DNA of 17,616 bases from Thermococci archaeon (GCA_003663535.1 QMUE01000002.1:1-17616), one strand, 5' to 3'. Counted from the stretch's first letter, positions 6,917-14,407 are shown. Translations and numbers: made by a program. The notes: a model not told the origin generated them from the sequence alone.

Positions 6917-7972
6917 TTATTGGAGCGGAGTCCAAACAAATCTCTTACTAAGGATATAATTCATTGGAAAACCTACTAAAATACCTATCAACTGGGCTAT
7001 GATTGACGAACTAAACACCTTGTAGTAGATTATAACAGACGTTATCCACTGTGCTAACAAGGCCACTGCTGACGATGTATGGAACTTTAAGAATTTACGC
7101 CACCAGTCTTTACCCCTTCCCCTAAATGTCCATAAATCATTAAGTATAAAGTTGTTTACGACGGAAGCCTCTATACCTACTGCTGAAGCAAACACATGAG
7201 GGAAGTTGAAATATCTGAGAAGTGTTAGGACACCCAAGTTTACTACTACACCACTAGCCCCAACAAGTGCAAACCTGACATACTCAGGAGATAAATTTAG
7301 CACATGTACCATGTAGTTAACTATCTCACTAGTGTCGAGCTTGGATTCACCTTTAAACCTAACGCCAAACGTGTACGGAACCTCACAAATCTTCCTCACA
7401 TTCCCCCTAACAAGTATCTCTAAGAGGATTTTAAAGCCTCGAGGATTCATGCTAACTCCTTCAACGACATCTCGTCTGAAGATAAAGAAACCCGACATGG
7501 GATCCTTAACAGTCCTCACCTTTGGAAGCAACACTCTTGTTATCAGTGTAGCTCCTTTGGAAATTAACCTTCTTAGGAAGGACCATTCACTCATAGATCC
7601 TCCTTCAACATACCGTGATGCAATTATGACATCGCAATTCTGCAATTTTTCAAGCATCTTTGGCAATACTTCGGGCGGGTATTGAAGGTCAGCACCCATC
7701 ACGGCTACGAATTCGCCCTCTGCTATTTTTAACCCGTCCAAAACGGCAGATGATAGTCCTAATTTACCAAGTCTCTTGAGTACCTTTACAGGGTATAACT
7801 CCGATAACTTCTCAGCATACTCTGCAGTACCATCAGGCGAATTATCGTCAACGATAATAACCTCATAGGACACTCCATAGACTCTTAAAGCACTATCTAT
7901 CCTCTTCAATAGTTCCTCCAAATTGGCCCTTTCATTATACGTAGGCACAATAATGCTTAGGACAACACTCAT
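6917..7972 (-). CDS. Polyprenol-phosphate mannosyltransferase (DPMS-like GT2 with GtrA-type membrane domain)
   Basis: 351 residues, matching the architecture and length of the Pyrococcus furiosus dolichol-phosphate-mannose synthase. A cytosolic GT-A catalytic domain (about 1-230) has SIIVPTYNERANL, VDDNSPDGT (41-49), GADLQYPPE (93-101), ASRYVEGG and KDPMSGFF. Four transmembrane helices of GtrA type follow from about 232 (FALVGASGVVVNLGVL, VVNNFILNDLWTF). The expected role is GDP-mannose plus dolichyl phosphate giving dolichyl-phosphate mannose for outer-face glycosyltransferases such as the GT39-like neighbour. The DxD-type site reads G-A-D-L-Q: the first acidic position is glycine (G93), whereas the canonical motif is DAD. 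The sugar specificity is therefore less certain. An AGAGGTG ribosome binding site lies 7 nt before the ATG. It has its own promoter and terminator, so it is probably monocistronic. Confidence 0.9.
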   Translation of the reverse strand: MSVVLSIIVPTYNERANLEELLKRIDSALRVYGVSYEVIIVDDNSPDGTAEYAEKLSELYPVKVLKRLGKLGLSSAVLDGLKIAEGEFVAVMGADLQYPPEVLPKMLEKLQNCDVIIASRYVEGGSMSEWSFLRRLISKGATLITRVLLPKVRTVKDPMSGFFIFRRDVVEGVSMNPRGFKILLEILVRGNVRKICEVPYTFGVRFKGESKLDTSEIVNYMVHVLNLSPEYVRFALVGASGVVVNLGVLTLLRYFNFPHVFASAVGIEASVVNNFILNDLWTFRGRGKDWWRKFLKFHTSSAVALLAQWITSVIIYYKVFSSSIIAQLIGILVGFPMNYILSKRFVWTPLQ

Positions 7973-8132
7973 GATTTAACACCTCTAGGAAAGTGTAGAT
8001 ATAATATATATGCTTTATCATGTACTTCCACAAGTACTTTAGACTCCACGGTTTTCCCGAAGCGATCATTGATCCAACCAGGAAGGCTATCAACTTACTA
8101 AAGACAGAATGCTTTCCATTAAAAATAAACAT
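7935..8132 (-). pseudogene. Possible C-terminal remnant of an unidentified gene
   Basis: A 65-codon open frame overlaps the start of the DPMS-like gene in another frame. Its middle (FSKLIAFLVGSMIASGKPWS, LKYLWKYMIKHI) reads like the C-terminal end of a membrane or glycosyltransferase protein. Its end (NHECCPKHYCAYV) is out-of-frame translation of the neighbour's 5' region. The GGAGGG upstream abuts the ATG with no spacer, so it is unlikely to be an expressed gene. The promoter of the DPMS-like gene lies inside it. No family could be assigned. Confidence 0.25.
8003..8012 (-). promoter_or_regulatory. TATA box of the DPMS-like gene
   Basis: The minus strand carries catatatattatatc centred about 35 nt before the ATG at 7972. 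A start site roughly 25 nt downstream would give a short leader beginning at the AGAGGTG ribosome binding site (7986-7980). Confidence 0.5.
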
Positions 8133-8250
8133 CCCTCCTTACAAAATAAAGTGGTGGAGTAAATATATGTTTTTCTTTCTTTGAAATTAATCTTGTTCCA
8201 AAAAGGACTTGATCCACACAGGGTAAAACTCACCCTAAAACTTCCTCTAA

Positions 8251-8490
8251 TGTTTTTTGGATGCTAGAATTGACTACAGGCCAAGATATGTAGGTAAAGG
8301 AGTCTTCACCTTAGTCAAGAATGAAGACTTGAACATTGCCTCCAAACCAAAACTCCAAGAAGAGTGAGTTAACCAAAAGTAAACTCACTGTATTATCAGG
8401 ACGTGATATTCCAAAAGAATATTAGAACAATACTCCAAGAAATCAAAATTGTAAAAGGCAAAACTAAAGAAGAAAAGAAAGTTTGGAAAG
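8251..8490 (+). pseudogene. Multi-frameshifted coding remnant, unidentified
   Basis: This fills most of the 520-nt gap between the DPMS-like and S-layer-like genes. On the plus strand, protein-like stretches succeed one another in three frames. The first (8251-8364) reads RIDYRPRYVGKGVFTLVKNE, DLNIASKPKLQEE. The second (8366-8422) reads ELTKSKLTVLSGRDIPKEY. The third (from about 8403) reads NIRTILQEIKIVKGKTKEEK, KVWKGFQPW. Each stretch begins where the previous one meets a stop, as expected for a gene that collected indels. A/T-rich codon use matches the cassette to its left, not the S-layer gene. No family was recognised, and no start codon with a ribosome binding site is visible. The antisense frames were not better. 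8133..8250 shows little else. Confidence 0.3.
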
Positions 8491-8502
8491 GCTTTCAGCC
8501 TT
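8470..8502 (-). terminator. Terminator at the end of the S-layer-like gene
   Basis: AAGGCT (8488-8493), TTC loop, AGCCTT (8497-8502) is a perfect 6-bp inverted repeat spanning the TGA at 8495-8497. On the minus strand it is followed by tccaaactttcttttcttc, a pyrimidine/T-rich stretch. This is a good candidate for the transcription end of the large gene. Confidence 0.5.
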
Positions 8503-11500
8503 GGGCGACGGGAGTTATGCTGTCGCCCGAGCTGAACCCGCTAGTGTCTCCAAGGCTAGCGCCTGGGAGTTCATAGTCAGCTCCCGCCTCAGTGTCTTCC
8601 CAAAGGCCTACAATGTAGTTGACGCCACTGTAACTGTCAAGGTTCGGGTAGATTGTGTTGGCGAAGTAGTAGGCTCCGGCCGCAGTGCTGTCCATGTCAG
8701 TACCGTAGATTGTGACTACGAGAGCGCTAGTGTCCGGGTCCTCGAAGAGTTGGATGATGAAATAACCCTCTGTGGCGTTCCACCATGGTTTTGGAGGAGT
8801 CCAGGTGAAGTTACCCTCTAGAGTAACTATCGTGATGTTCTCGCCGACCACCATGTGAACTGGAGCAATGTCCTCGTAGTAGGCAGTAACGTCGTTAACG
8901 AGCGGTCCGCCAATGCTGATGACCACATCGTTGGCGGTCAGGTTGCCAAGCTCTGAGACAAAGTTCTCCGCGAACTTGAACTTCGGTGCAACACCACTGA
9001 GGGTTGGGGTAATGTACGGGACTGAAACTAGATAATCCATGCTAGTGTAATCCTTGAAGGTTATGTAAACGTTCTCAGCCGCCTGAACCCTGTCATCGTA
9101 CTCATCAATTGTTACGTGGAGCTTCTCTGTGGCGTTTACAGTAACGTTGAAGCCGTCGACCTTAATTACGTGCTCGCCTGCCTCTGTTATCTCCACGTTG
9201 AGGATAACGCTCTTCTCTTCGCCTACCTTGATCGTAACAGGGGTGCTGTTGGCAACTTTGCCGTCGAGGAATACCGTAACTGGGTAGTCAATTGCGTCGA
9301 GGTCGCCGGTGTTCTCGAGGGTTACGTTCACTGCGACGGTAAATGGAACGACTGTCTCCTCTGGGACATCGAATGTCACGTTCTTGACGGTTACGTTGTA
9401 TCCCTGCTTCCAGACGTAGACTGTGGTGTTTGTGCTATTCGTCTTGATACCATCAGTGTACTCGAGGACGATGTAGTACTTGCCGACCTGGTACTTGGTC
9501 TCGTTGGTCATGTTCACGAGCTCCTTGATGAGGCCCTTCTCCTCGACGTAGACGGTCTTGGTGAAGACCGGTTTCTTGGTTTCGTTGAGTATCTTGAGGG
9601 TAACTTCTGCATCGATACCGAGGTTGCTCTGGGCGGTTATGTTGAAGAGTCCCTCACCGAGCTTAACCCCGTAGAGTTCCTCGCCGCCGACAGTTACTTT
9701 TTCGAGGTTCTCTGGAGTGGGTTTCTGGAGGTCTGGTTTGTCTGTTATGGAAACCGTCCACTCGGGTGACTTTACTCCATTGTACTCGGCGGTAATCCAG
9801 ACGTCGCCGACATATCCGGCAAGTTTTGTCATGGAGTAGTTGTACTCAAAGGTTCCATCCTCTTTTACTGGCACACTGGTGATAGACTCTGAATCTCCCT
9901 TCCAGACGATTGATATATTCACGGTCCCACCGCTGGCGCCGTTAACCTTACCCTTGATAAGCATCTTTCCGTCGGGGTAGTACTCTGGGAGCTCCGTGGT
10001 GACGTTTACACCGCTCTCAACGTTAACCTGTATGTTTATGGTGCGGCCGTACTTGGCAATGGTATCATTAACTGTTATGTTGTGGACTCCCTTCGTGAGT
10101 TCAGCTCTCTCGTAGAGCGGGATGTAACCGACGAAGTAGTACCTTCCGTCCTCGCCCTGCTCCCATGTGACGTTGGCATAGTATGAGTAGCTGTCAATAA
10201 CCTCAGTGAGGTTGCTCTGGTTGAGAACCCTGAAGATTAAGTCTATCTTCTTCTCTCCCGGCGTGACGTAGGTGTATCCCTCAATCTTGAGCTTCTGTCC
10301 GAGGTAGATCGTGTCACCGTCCTTGAGGTTAGTGACCTCGGTCATGGTGTCGTTGAGCATCTCCACCTCAACCTTATCCCAAGCGTAGCCATCGGTCAGG
10401 TTGACGTCAAGCGGCAATTTGAACGGTAGCCATGTGTCTGGCGCGTTGGCGCTAGGATCTATCTCAATAGTCAGGTTCTTGTATCCAAAGGTGTCGTTGT
10501 ACACACCCACGACGGGTGGGCTGGCTTTCCAAGTCGCACCGGCGCCCACAAACTTGAGCTTGTAGTTGGCATTGCTGATGTTTGAGTGGGTCTGGGCGAG
10601 TATTACGAGCGTGTCTCCGAGGACGAGCTTGGGTGTGTATTTCATGATGGTTAGGTCATCCTTGACCTCGAGCGTGAACGTGGCTGGCGAGGTAACTGAC
10701 TCGGCGCTAGAAACGGTTATGTTGATCTCATATTTTCCGGCCTTCGTTGGATCATCTGTTCCAAATGTGACGTTCCACATCTTCGTGTGAGTGCTCTCGT
10801 TGAAGGCCGTGATGTTGACCATACCGAGTACAGTATTATTTGGTACGATCTTTATGTCATCAGGAGAGGTTGTGGTGACCTGTATTGTGGTGTTGAATCC
10901 GAGCCATATGCTGGCGGAGTCTTTGCTTAGAGTGACATTGTGTGGCATAACTTTGAAATCTTTGGTGATGTTAGTAATTCCATCGCTGACGACGAGGGTG
11001 TACGTACCGTTGGAGAGGTTGAAGTTAGTGAATATGTCTGATAAGTTAACTGCAATGTAGCCTGACTTGGCATTGTAGTGCGTTACGGGAACACTAGCAT
11101 TTGTGAAGTCACCAAGGGTGAAATTGTAGGTTCCACCATGGGTAACGGTTACGTTCACGAAGATGTCATCTCCTGGGTAGATCTTGTCATCTTTAAAGCC
11201 GTGGTATTTGTTGTAGACTGAGCTGAGCTCGGTTACCTCAATCTCATCAATGAACGTAACAGGGTCAGATGTGGCATTTGCAATAGTCTCATCGGAATCG
11301 TTGAAGAAGTATATCCTCACTTCGTATTCTCCGGGGCTGAGACTACTAGGCCACTTGCTAAGGTTGCTTGTTTCAAACACCCATGACTGCGGGATCTTTG
11401 ATACTAGCTTACTACTGCTGTTTATAACAGCTACATCTTTACCTGTTCCGACTGAAACTAGTGTGATGTTGTAAGATTTCGCAGTGTCATTGGTCACTAC

Positions 11501-12730
11501 GAAATCAATTCTCAGATCTTCTACTCCAAGGTAAACTGTGCTCTGATTCGCGGATACACTAGCCTCTGTATCCTTTGGAAGGACATAGGCGAGCGGCCAT
11601 TCGTAGGTTACGGTGCTTCCGTTAAGTTTGACAGTAACGTAACACATTCCCTCCGCGGTATCCGGAATAGTGACGTTCATCAACACCGTGCCGTTCTCGT
11701 CGGCGCTAAGGTCCATTATCAGGGTGGTGTTGTCACTAGAGACATTGAATATAGTCTTATTATACTTTGCATTTGTGGTGTTGAACTTAAATCCACTCGG
11801 GAGAGTTATGAAGACCTCGTATGGTTCAACAGAAGTTATGTTCGCCCAGATAGTGGCGTTAAAGAGCATTGGGGTGCCTGCAGTGTAGGCCCTAACATCC
11901 GGATCATAAACAGTGTTAGTAAGAGCCTCCACATCAAAGTCTCCGTGTGGATCCTGGTCTACAATGACCTTCTTTGCGTTCGTGTTTATAGTTCCCAGTA
12001 CAAAGGCACCGCTGGTGACGTCGAATGCCTGGTCAACCTTCTCAATAGTAACCGTTGCCGTGAGGTTGTAGAGCGTTTCGGTAGTGTCGTTTCCGTTAAC
12101 CTCGAAGGTGACTCCATCAATGTTGATGTTGGCATTCTTCTTCACCACATACGGGGCTGAACCTGTTATGTTGAGGACAACAACAAGGCTGTCTCCGACA
12201 AGCATATCCTTAGTATTTACTCTTATGCCACCAGTTAAGTTCCCTGGTAATTGAGTATTATTAACTGCCCCGCCAGTTATGCCTGACGTCAGTTCTATGA
12301 GTTGTAGCGTGTTCACGTAGAACTCCCTAATGCTCTGCCCATCAAAATTGTCCTGGACTATTAGGTATGCAGGTTCAGTGACGCTAATGTTTTTGAGTTT
12401 CTCTGTTGTTGAGAACTCAATTACATAATGCCAGGTTCCAGTTGCTTCGTCATACGTCGCTGTGGCATCGTTTAGTAACGAGATAGATGTAGTATCGCTT
12501 GTTGTATTAGTGTATGTGATATTAATTGCAGCTAATTTGCTGTATGGACTGTCAAATTCAATGGTGATGTTTTCTCCGAGGAGTATCACGCCATCTTCGT
12601 TGCCATCTGTGATAACTATGTTGGTTGCTGGAGAAGTTGCTGCCGTCACTGGAGCAAAAAAGCCGGGCAGTGCTGTTGCCAGCATTAAAACTGCTAGCAA
12701 CACGCTCAAATATTTATTCTGCCTATTCAT
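8495..12730 (-). CDS. Giant secreted S-layer-like surface glycoprotein
   Basis: 1411 residues. It has a clear signal peptide (MNRQNKYLSVLLAVLMLATA then LPGFFAPVTAA, cleavage near residue 30). A long array of beta-rich, Ig-like stretches follows, with dozens of N-x-S/T sequons and very few cysteines. The last ~200 residues form a distinct domain: NVYITFKDYTSMDYLVS, VVISIGGPLVND (GGPLVN at 1274-1279), PWWNATEGYFIIQLFE, YGTDMDSTAAGAYYF, YIVGLWEDT, then LGDTSGFSSGDSITPVAQG. This resembles the C-terminal S-layer region of Thermococcales/Methanococcales S-layer proteins (GGPxVN signature). There is no C-terminal membrane helix and no PGF-type archaeosortase signal, so retention is probably by lattice contacts. 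AGGTGA lies 6 nt before the ATG. Its G/C content and codon choice are visibly higher than in the A/T-rich genes on its left, as expected for a highly expressed resident gene. It may be the main S-layer protein or an accessory one, and is the likely acceptor of glycans made by the neighbours. Confidence 0.88.
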   Translation of the reverse strand: MNRQNKYLSVLLAVLMLATALPGFFAPVTAATSPATNIVITDGNEDGVILLGENITIEFDSPYSKLAAINITYTNTTSDTTSISLLNDATATYDEATGTWHYVIEFSTTEKLKNISVTEPAYLIVQDNFDGQSIREFYVNTLQLIELTSGITGGAVNNTQLPGNLTGGIRVNTKDMLVGDSLVVVLNITGSAPYVVKKNANINIDGVTFEVNGNDTTETLYNLTATVTIEKVDQAFDVTSGAFVLGTINTNAKKVIVDQDPHGDFDVEALTNTVYDPDVRAYTAGTPMLFNATIWANITSVEPYEVFITLPSGFKFNTTNAKYNKTIFNVSSDNTTLIMDLSADENGTVLMNVTIPDTAEGMCYVTVKLNGSTVTYEWPLAYVLPKDTEASVSANQSTVYLGVEDLRIDFVVTNDTAKSYNITLVSVGTGKDVAVINSSSKLVSKIPQSWVFETSNLSKWPSSLSPGEYEVRIYFFNDSDETIANATSDPVTFIDEIEVTELSSVYNKYHGFKDDKIYPGDDIFVNVTVTHGGTYNFTLGDFTNASVPVTHYNAKSGYIAVNLSDIFTNFNLSNGTYTLVVSDGITNITKDFKVMPHNVTLSKDSASIWLGFNTTIQVTTTSPDDIKIVPNNTVLGMVNITAFNESTHTKMWNVTFGTDDPTKAGKYEINITVSSAESVTSPATFTLEVKDDLTIMKYTPKLVLGDTLVILAQTHSNISNANYKLKFVGAGATWKASPPVVGVYNDTFGYKNLTIEIDPSANAPDTWLPFKLPLDVNLTDGYAWDKVEVEMLNDTMTEVTNLKDGDTIYLGQKLKIEGYTYVTPGEKKIDLIFRVLNQSNLTEVIDSYSYYANVTWEQGEDGRYYFVGYIPLYERAELTKGVHNITVNDTIAKYGRTINIQVNVESGVNVTTELPEYYPDGKMLIKGKVNGASGGTVNISIVWKGDSESITSVPVKEDGTFEYNYSMTKLAGYVGDVWITAEYNGVKSPEWTVSITDKPDLQKPTPENLEKVTVGGEELYGVKLGEGLFNITAQSNLGIDAEVTLKILNETKKPVFTKTVYVEEKGLIKELVNMTNETKYQVGKYYIVLEYTDGIKTNSTNTTVYVWKQGYNVTVKNVTFDVPEETVVPFTVAVNVTLENTGDLDAIDYPVTVFLDGKVANSTPVTIKVGEEKSVILNVEITEAGEHVIKVDGFNVTVNATEKLHVTIDEYDDRVQAAENVYITFKDYTSMDYLVSVPYITPTLSGVAPKFKFAENFVSELGNLTANDVVISIGGPLVNDVTAYYEDIAPVHMVVGENITIVTLEGNFTWTPPKPWWNATEGYFIIQLFEDPDTSALVVTIYGTDMDSTAAGAYYFANTIYPNLDSYSGVNYIVGLWEDTEAGADYELPGASLGDTSGFSSGDSITPVAQG

Positions 12731-12755
12731 AATATTTCACCTTACTTCTTTTTTC

Positions 12756-12777
12756 AGAGGCCGGCCTCTTGAAGGCC
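12756..12777 (-). promoter_or_regulatory. Overlapping palindromes in the leader of the S-layer-like gene
   Basis: AGAGGCCGGCCTCT (12756-12769) is a perfect 14-nt palindrome. The overlapping GGCCT-cttga-AGGCC (12763-12777) is a 5-bp hairpin sharing the GGCCT arm, so the two structures exclude each other. Both lie between the TATA box and the ribosome binding site (12742-12737), in the predicted 5' untranslated leader. They could be a regulator-binding site, an mRNA-stabilising structure or a switch controlling translation. Function is inferred from position only. Confidence 0.45.
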
Positions 12778-12800
12778 AATATATTTTTAGGATGTCAAGT

Positions 12801-12808
12801 ATTATAAA
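12801..12808 (-). promoter_or_regulatory. TATA box of the S-layer-like gene
   Basis: The minus strand reads aaaaacTTTATAATacttg, a strong archaeal TATA box preceded by an A-rich B-recognition region. A start about 25 nt downstream (near 12778) gives a leader of roughly 48 nt that includes the overlapping palindromes and the AGGTGA site. Confidence 0.6.
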
Positions 12809-12991
12809 GTTTTTGCTATTTGAAAGGTATTTGGGGTTATTAGCGATATCTAACTCCTTAAATTATTTTTATATGACAAGCAGCTAATACGTTTTAGTCG
12901 GGCTTGATAGATTGCGACTCATTTAACAGTCTTATTTCTTTTAGGTTTGCTTCCTTCATGTAGTTAATAACTTCAAGGAGGGTGTGATCAT

Positions 12992-13227
12992 ATGATTAAG
13001 CCTCTTATTGAGTCAAAAGAACGGATGCAAATGGGGTTTTGAGGTTAGCTTGGGCTATCGCTAAGGGCAGTGTTTGGAAACCCTATATGTGTGCTGTAGT
13101 TTCTATATAGTCTTGTGACATGATTCTTAGCAGTGCAGCAGCCCTCGGTATGTAGGGTTTTGTAAGCCCGAATGAGGACTCAACGGAAGATGTGGAGGGC
13201 TCTATTCTCCCGAAAGCCACCCAATGA
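12992..13227 (+). pseudogene. Degenerate coding remnant, perhaps of a tnpB-type transposon gene
   Basis: Part of the 600-nt gap 12731..13331. A good ribosome binding site (aaggagggtgtgatc) precedes an ATG at 12992 that opens only 15 codons (MIKPLIESKERMQMGF). Other plus frames then give protein-like pieces: KRTDANGVLRLAWAIAKGS, followed by ALGM-stop-GFVSPNEDSTEDVEGSILPK. The minus strand here also has sizeable open stretches (for example LTKPYIPRAAALLRIMSQDY), so the sense strand is not certain. The DANG and SPNEDSTEDV pieces vaguely recall the end of IS200/IS605 TnpB proteins, which would fit the element-end hairpin at 14205 in the same orientation, but no zinc-finger CxxC pair is seen. 12778..12991 contains the S-layer promoter and a further short minus-strand open stretch (MKEANLKEIRLLNESQSIKP) without a start signal. 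Confidence 0.3.
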
Positions 13228-13307
13228 AGACAGGAAGAGGGAGGCCTACCCAATACGAAATCGACACTCTACACACAATTAACAGGTAGGCAGAACTGCT
13301 AAGAGAC

Positions 13308-13323
13308 GACAACCTTTGTTGTC
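13308..13323 (-). terminator. Hairpin just after the orphan gene
   Basis: GACAAC (13308-13313), CTTT loop, GTTGTC (13318-13323): a perfect 6-bp stem beginning 9 nt after the TAG of the 258-residue gene. It is not followed by a T-run on the minus strand, so a termination role is weak. Confidence 0.3.
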
Positions 13324-13331
13324 TTGGGTTT

Positions 13332-14108
13332 CTAAGCGTGTTGCTCTTTCTTTTCTGGCTTTCTAGGAGGTTTAACACCCAAACTATACTGAACAAGCAT
13401 TATATTCGAAATAAAGTCCCAGAGCTGGTCTCTATCCATCGTTGAGGCCGCAGCGTAACTGACAATATACAGATTCATAATCGCCTCATCCCTCTGTCGC
13501 TTCAATTGCTCGGCAACCTCTTCAAGGAGGACCAGCTTCACATCCAAGGCCATAAGCTTCTTTCTGTATTTGATGATCTCTTGCGCTTCTTCTTTAGCAT
13601 GGAAAAGAGCGTTCAAGTACTCTCTAACAAAGTCAACAAAACTTTGCGGATTCTTGAACTCAGCTATTTTCGTGTAAAGCTCTTCTGGAGGAACTTTCGC
13701 AACCTGCATTGCTAAGAGTGTTGCATAGAAGCCGATCTCATTTAAAACATCTGCAAACCATGAAATCCGCTCCGTGACGTTTTGAACTATCCTGGCGTGG
13801 GACCTATCCAAAGCCTCGAGTGTTATTTTCCTCCCCGTACCTGCCTGCTGATAACCTAGTGTCTTTGGTTTCTTTTGCTTCTTAACATCCTCTTCTTTGA
13901 GATCTTTAGGCTTCCTTGCTTGATTCTTCAGCTCCTCTTTCAATTTCCAGCAGAACTCATTGAAGTGTTTTGGGAGGGAATAAGACTTGACCCTGCCCTT
14001 CATCCACTTCTGGAGCTTGAACCTGTCGTTAGTCTTATCATAACTCAAGCTCCAGCCATCGCTCACGAATTTTTCTATTTTTTCTTCACTCCACTCTATT
14101 TTCTTCAT
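13332..14108 (-). CDS. Conserved-looking unknown protein with basic N-terminus and coiled coil
   Basis: 258 residues, family not recognised. The N-terminal ~60 residues (GWSLSYDKTNDRFKLQKWMK, GRVKSYSLPKHF) are rich in Lys/Arg/aromatics, in a beta-hairpin-like pattern reminiscent of the small DNA-binding arms of integrases and other mobile-element proteins; this is only a resemblance. Residues 60-90 are a Lys-rich linker. A helical region follows (RISWFADVLNEIGFYATLLA, FVREYLNALFHAKEEAQEII), with a likely coiled coil at about 170-215 (KKLMALDVKLVLLEEVAEQL). The C-terminus is basic (PPRKPEKKEQHA). No signal peptide or clear membrane helix. The start is certain: a perfect GGAGGTGAT (14122-14114) lies 5 nt before the ATG. 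It stands alone among transposon-like debris, so a plasmid- or virus-derived origin is plausible but unproven. Confidence 0.7.
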   Translation of the reverse strand: MKKIEWSEEKIEKFVSDGWSLSYDKTNDRFKLQKWMKGRVKSYSLPKHFNEFCWKLKEELKNQARKPKDLKEEDVKKQKKPKTLGYQQAGTGRKITLEALDRSHARIVQNVTERISWFADVLNEIGFYATLLAMQVAKVPPEELYTKIAEFKNPQSFVDFVREYLNALFHAKEEAQEIIKYRKKLMALDVKLVLLEEVAEQLKRQRDEAIMNLYIVSYAAASTMDRDQLWDFISNIMLVQYSLGVKPPRKPEKKEQHA

Positions 14109-14144
14109 TAATTATCACCTCCATTTTGCTTTTGTATTTGCCTG

Positions 14145-14152
14145 ATTAAAAG
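14145..14152 (-). promoter_or_regulatory. Weak TATA-like element of the orphan gene
   Basis: The minus strand carries CTTTTAAT about 40 nt before the ATG at 14108. A start 25 nt downstream would put the transcript's 5' end right at the GGAGGTGAT site, a short leader typical of these organisms. Confidence 0.35.
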
Positions 14153-14160
14153 CTTTTCTG

Positions 14161-14184
14161 GAGGAAAAAGAGGAAAAAGAGGAA
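14161..14184 (+). repeat. Short tandem repeat (gaggaaaaa, about 2.7 copies)
   Basis: Two complete 9-nt units at 14161-14169 and 14170-14178, plus a partial third to 14184, lie just upstream of the orphan gene's promoter. It has no known role and may be simple polymerase slippage. Confidence 0.5.
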
Positions 14185-14204
14185 TTTTCCTACCTCACAA
14201 AAAA

Positions 14205-14231
14205 CCTCGCCCTTCAAGGTGGGGAGGTCAG
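14205..14231 (+). mobile_element. IS200/IS605-type end-like hairpin (second copy)
   Basis: The plus strand reads CCTCGCCCTTCAAGGT then GGGGAGGTCAG, an imperfect stem-loop of the same design as the copy on the minus strand at 3249..3278 (shared CCTCGCCCTTCA, GG, GGG and GGTCAG). It is typical of the right end of TnpB-carrying IS200/IS605 elements. The transposase gene is not adjacent; only a possible remnant lies upstream (12992..13227), with the orphan gene between. Confidence 0.5.
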
Positions 14232-14393
14232 CCATATCCTCTAGTATTTGATGAGTCATTGAACAAAATTAAGGACAAGGGGTTATCTCCTCATTTTGTG
14301 TTCATACCTATCTCTCTAAGGGCCTATCTGGTGGTAAAGGGGGAAGTTAAGCCCTTACTTTGTGCGGTTAAGATAAAAAGACATGAGATATGA
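14229..14393 (+). pseudogene. 3' gene fragment abutting the element end, unidentified
   Basis: Immediately after the element-end hairpin a plus-strand frame stays open for 54 codons to TGA 14391-14393. It reads QPYPLVFDESLNKIKDKGLS, PHFVFIPISLRAYLVVKGEV, KPLLCAVKIKRHEI. The composition is protein-like, there is no ATG/GTG start, and the frame runs on into the hairpin. It looks like the C-terminal part of a gene interrupted or deleted by the transposon. No family was recognised. Confidence 0.35.
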
Positions 14394-14407
14394 TATAAAA
14401 CCTTACT

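Noticed and set aside
8483..12887. Plus-strand open frames opposite the S-layer-like gene (8483..8821, 9116..9769, 12462..12887 and others)
   Set aside because: They are antisense to a gene with signal peptide, sequons and a recognisable C-terminal domain; they have no ribosome binding sites and low-complexity, cysteine-rich translations.
13000..13330. Minus-strand gene encoding the LTKPYIPRAAALLRIMSQDY stretch
   Set aside because: It is interrupted by stops, has no start signal, and lies opposite an equally plausible decayed plus-strand sequence; kept only as a remnant.
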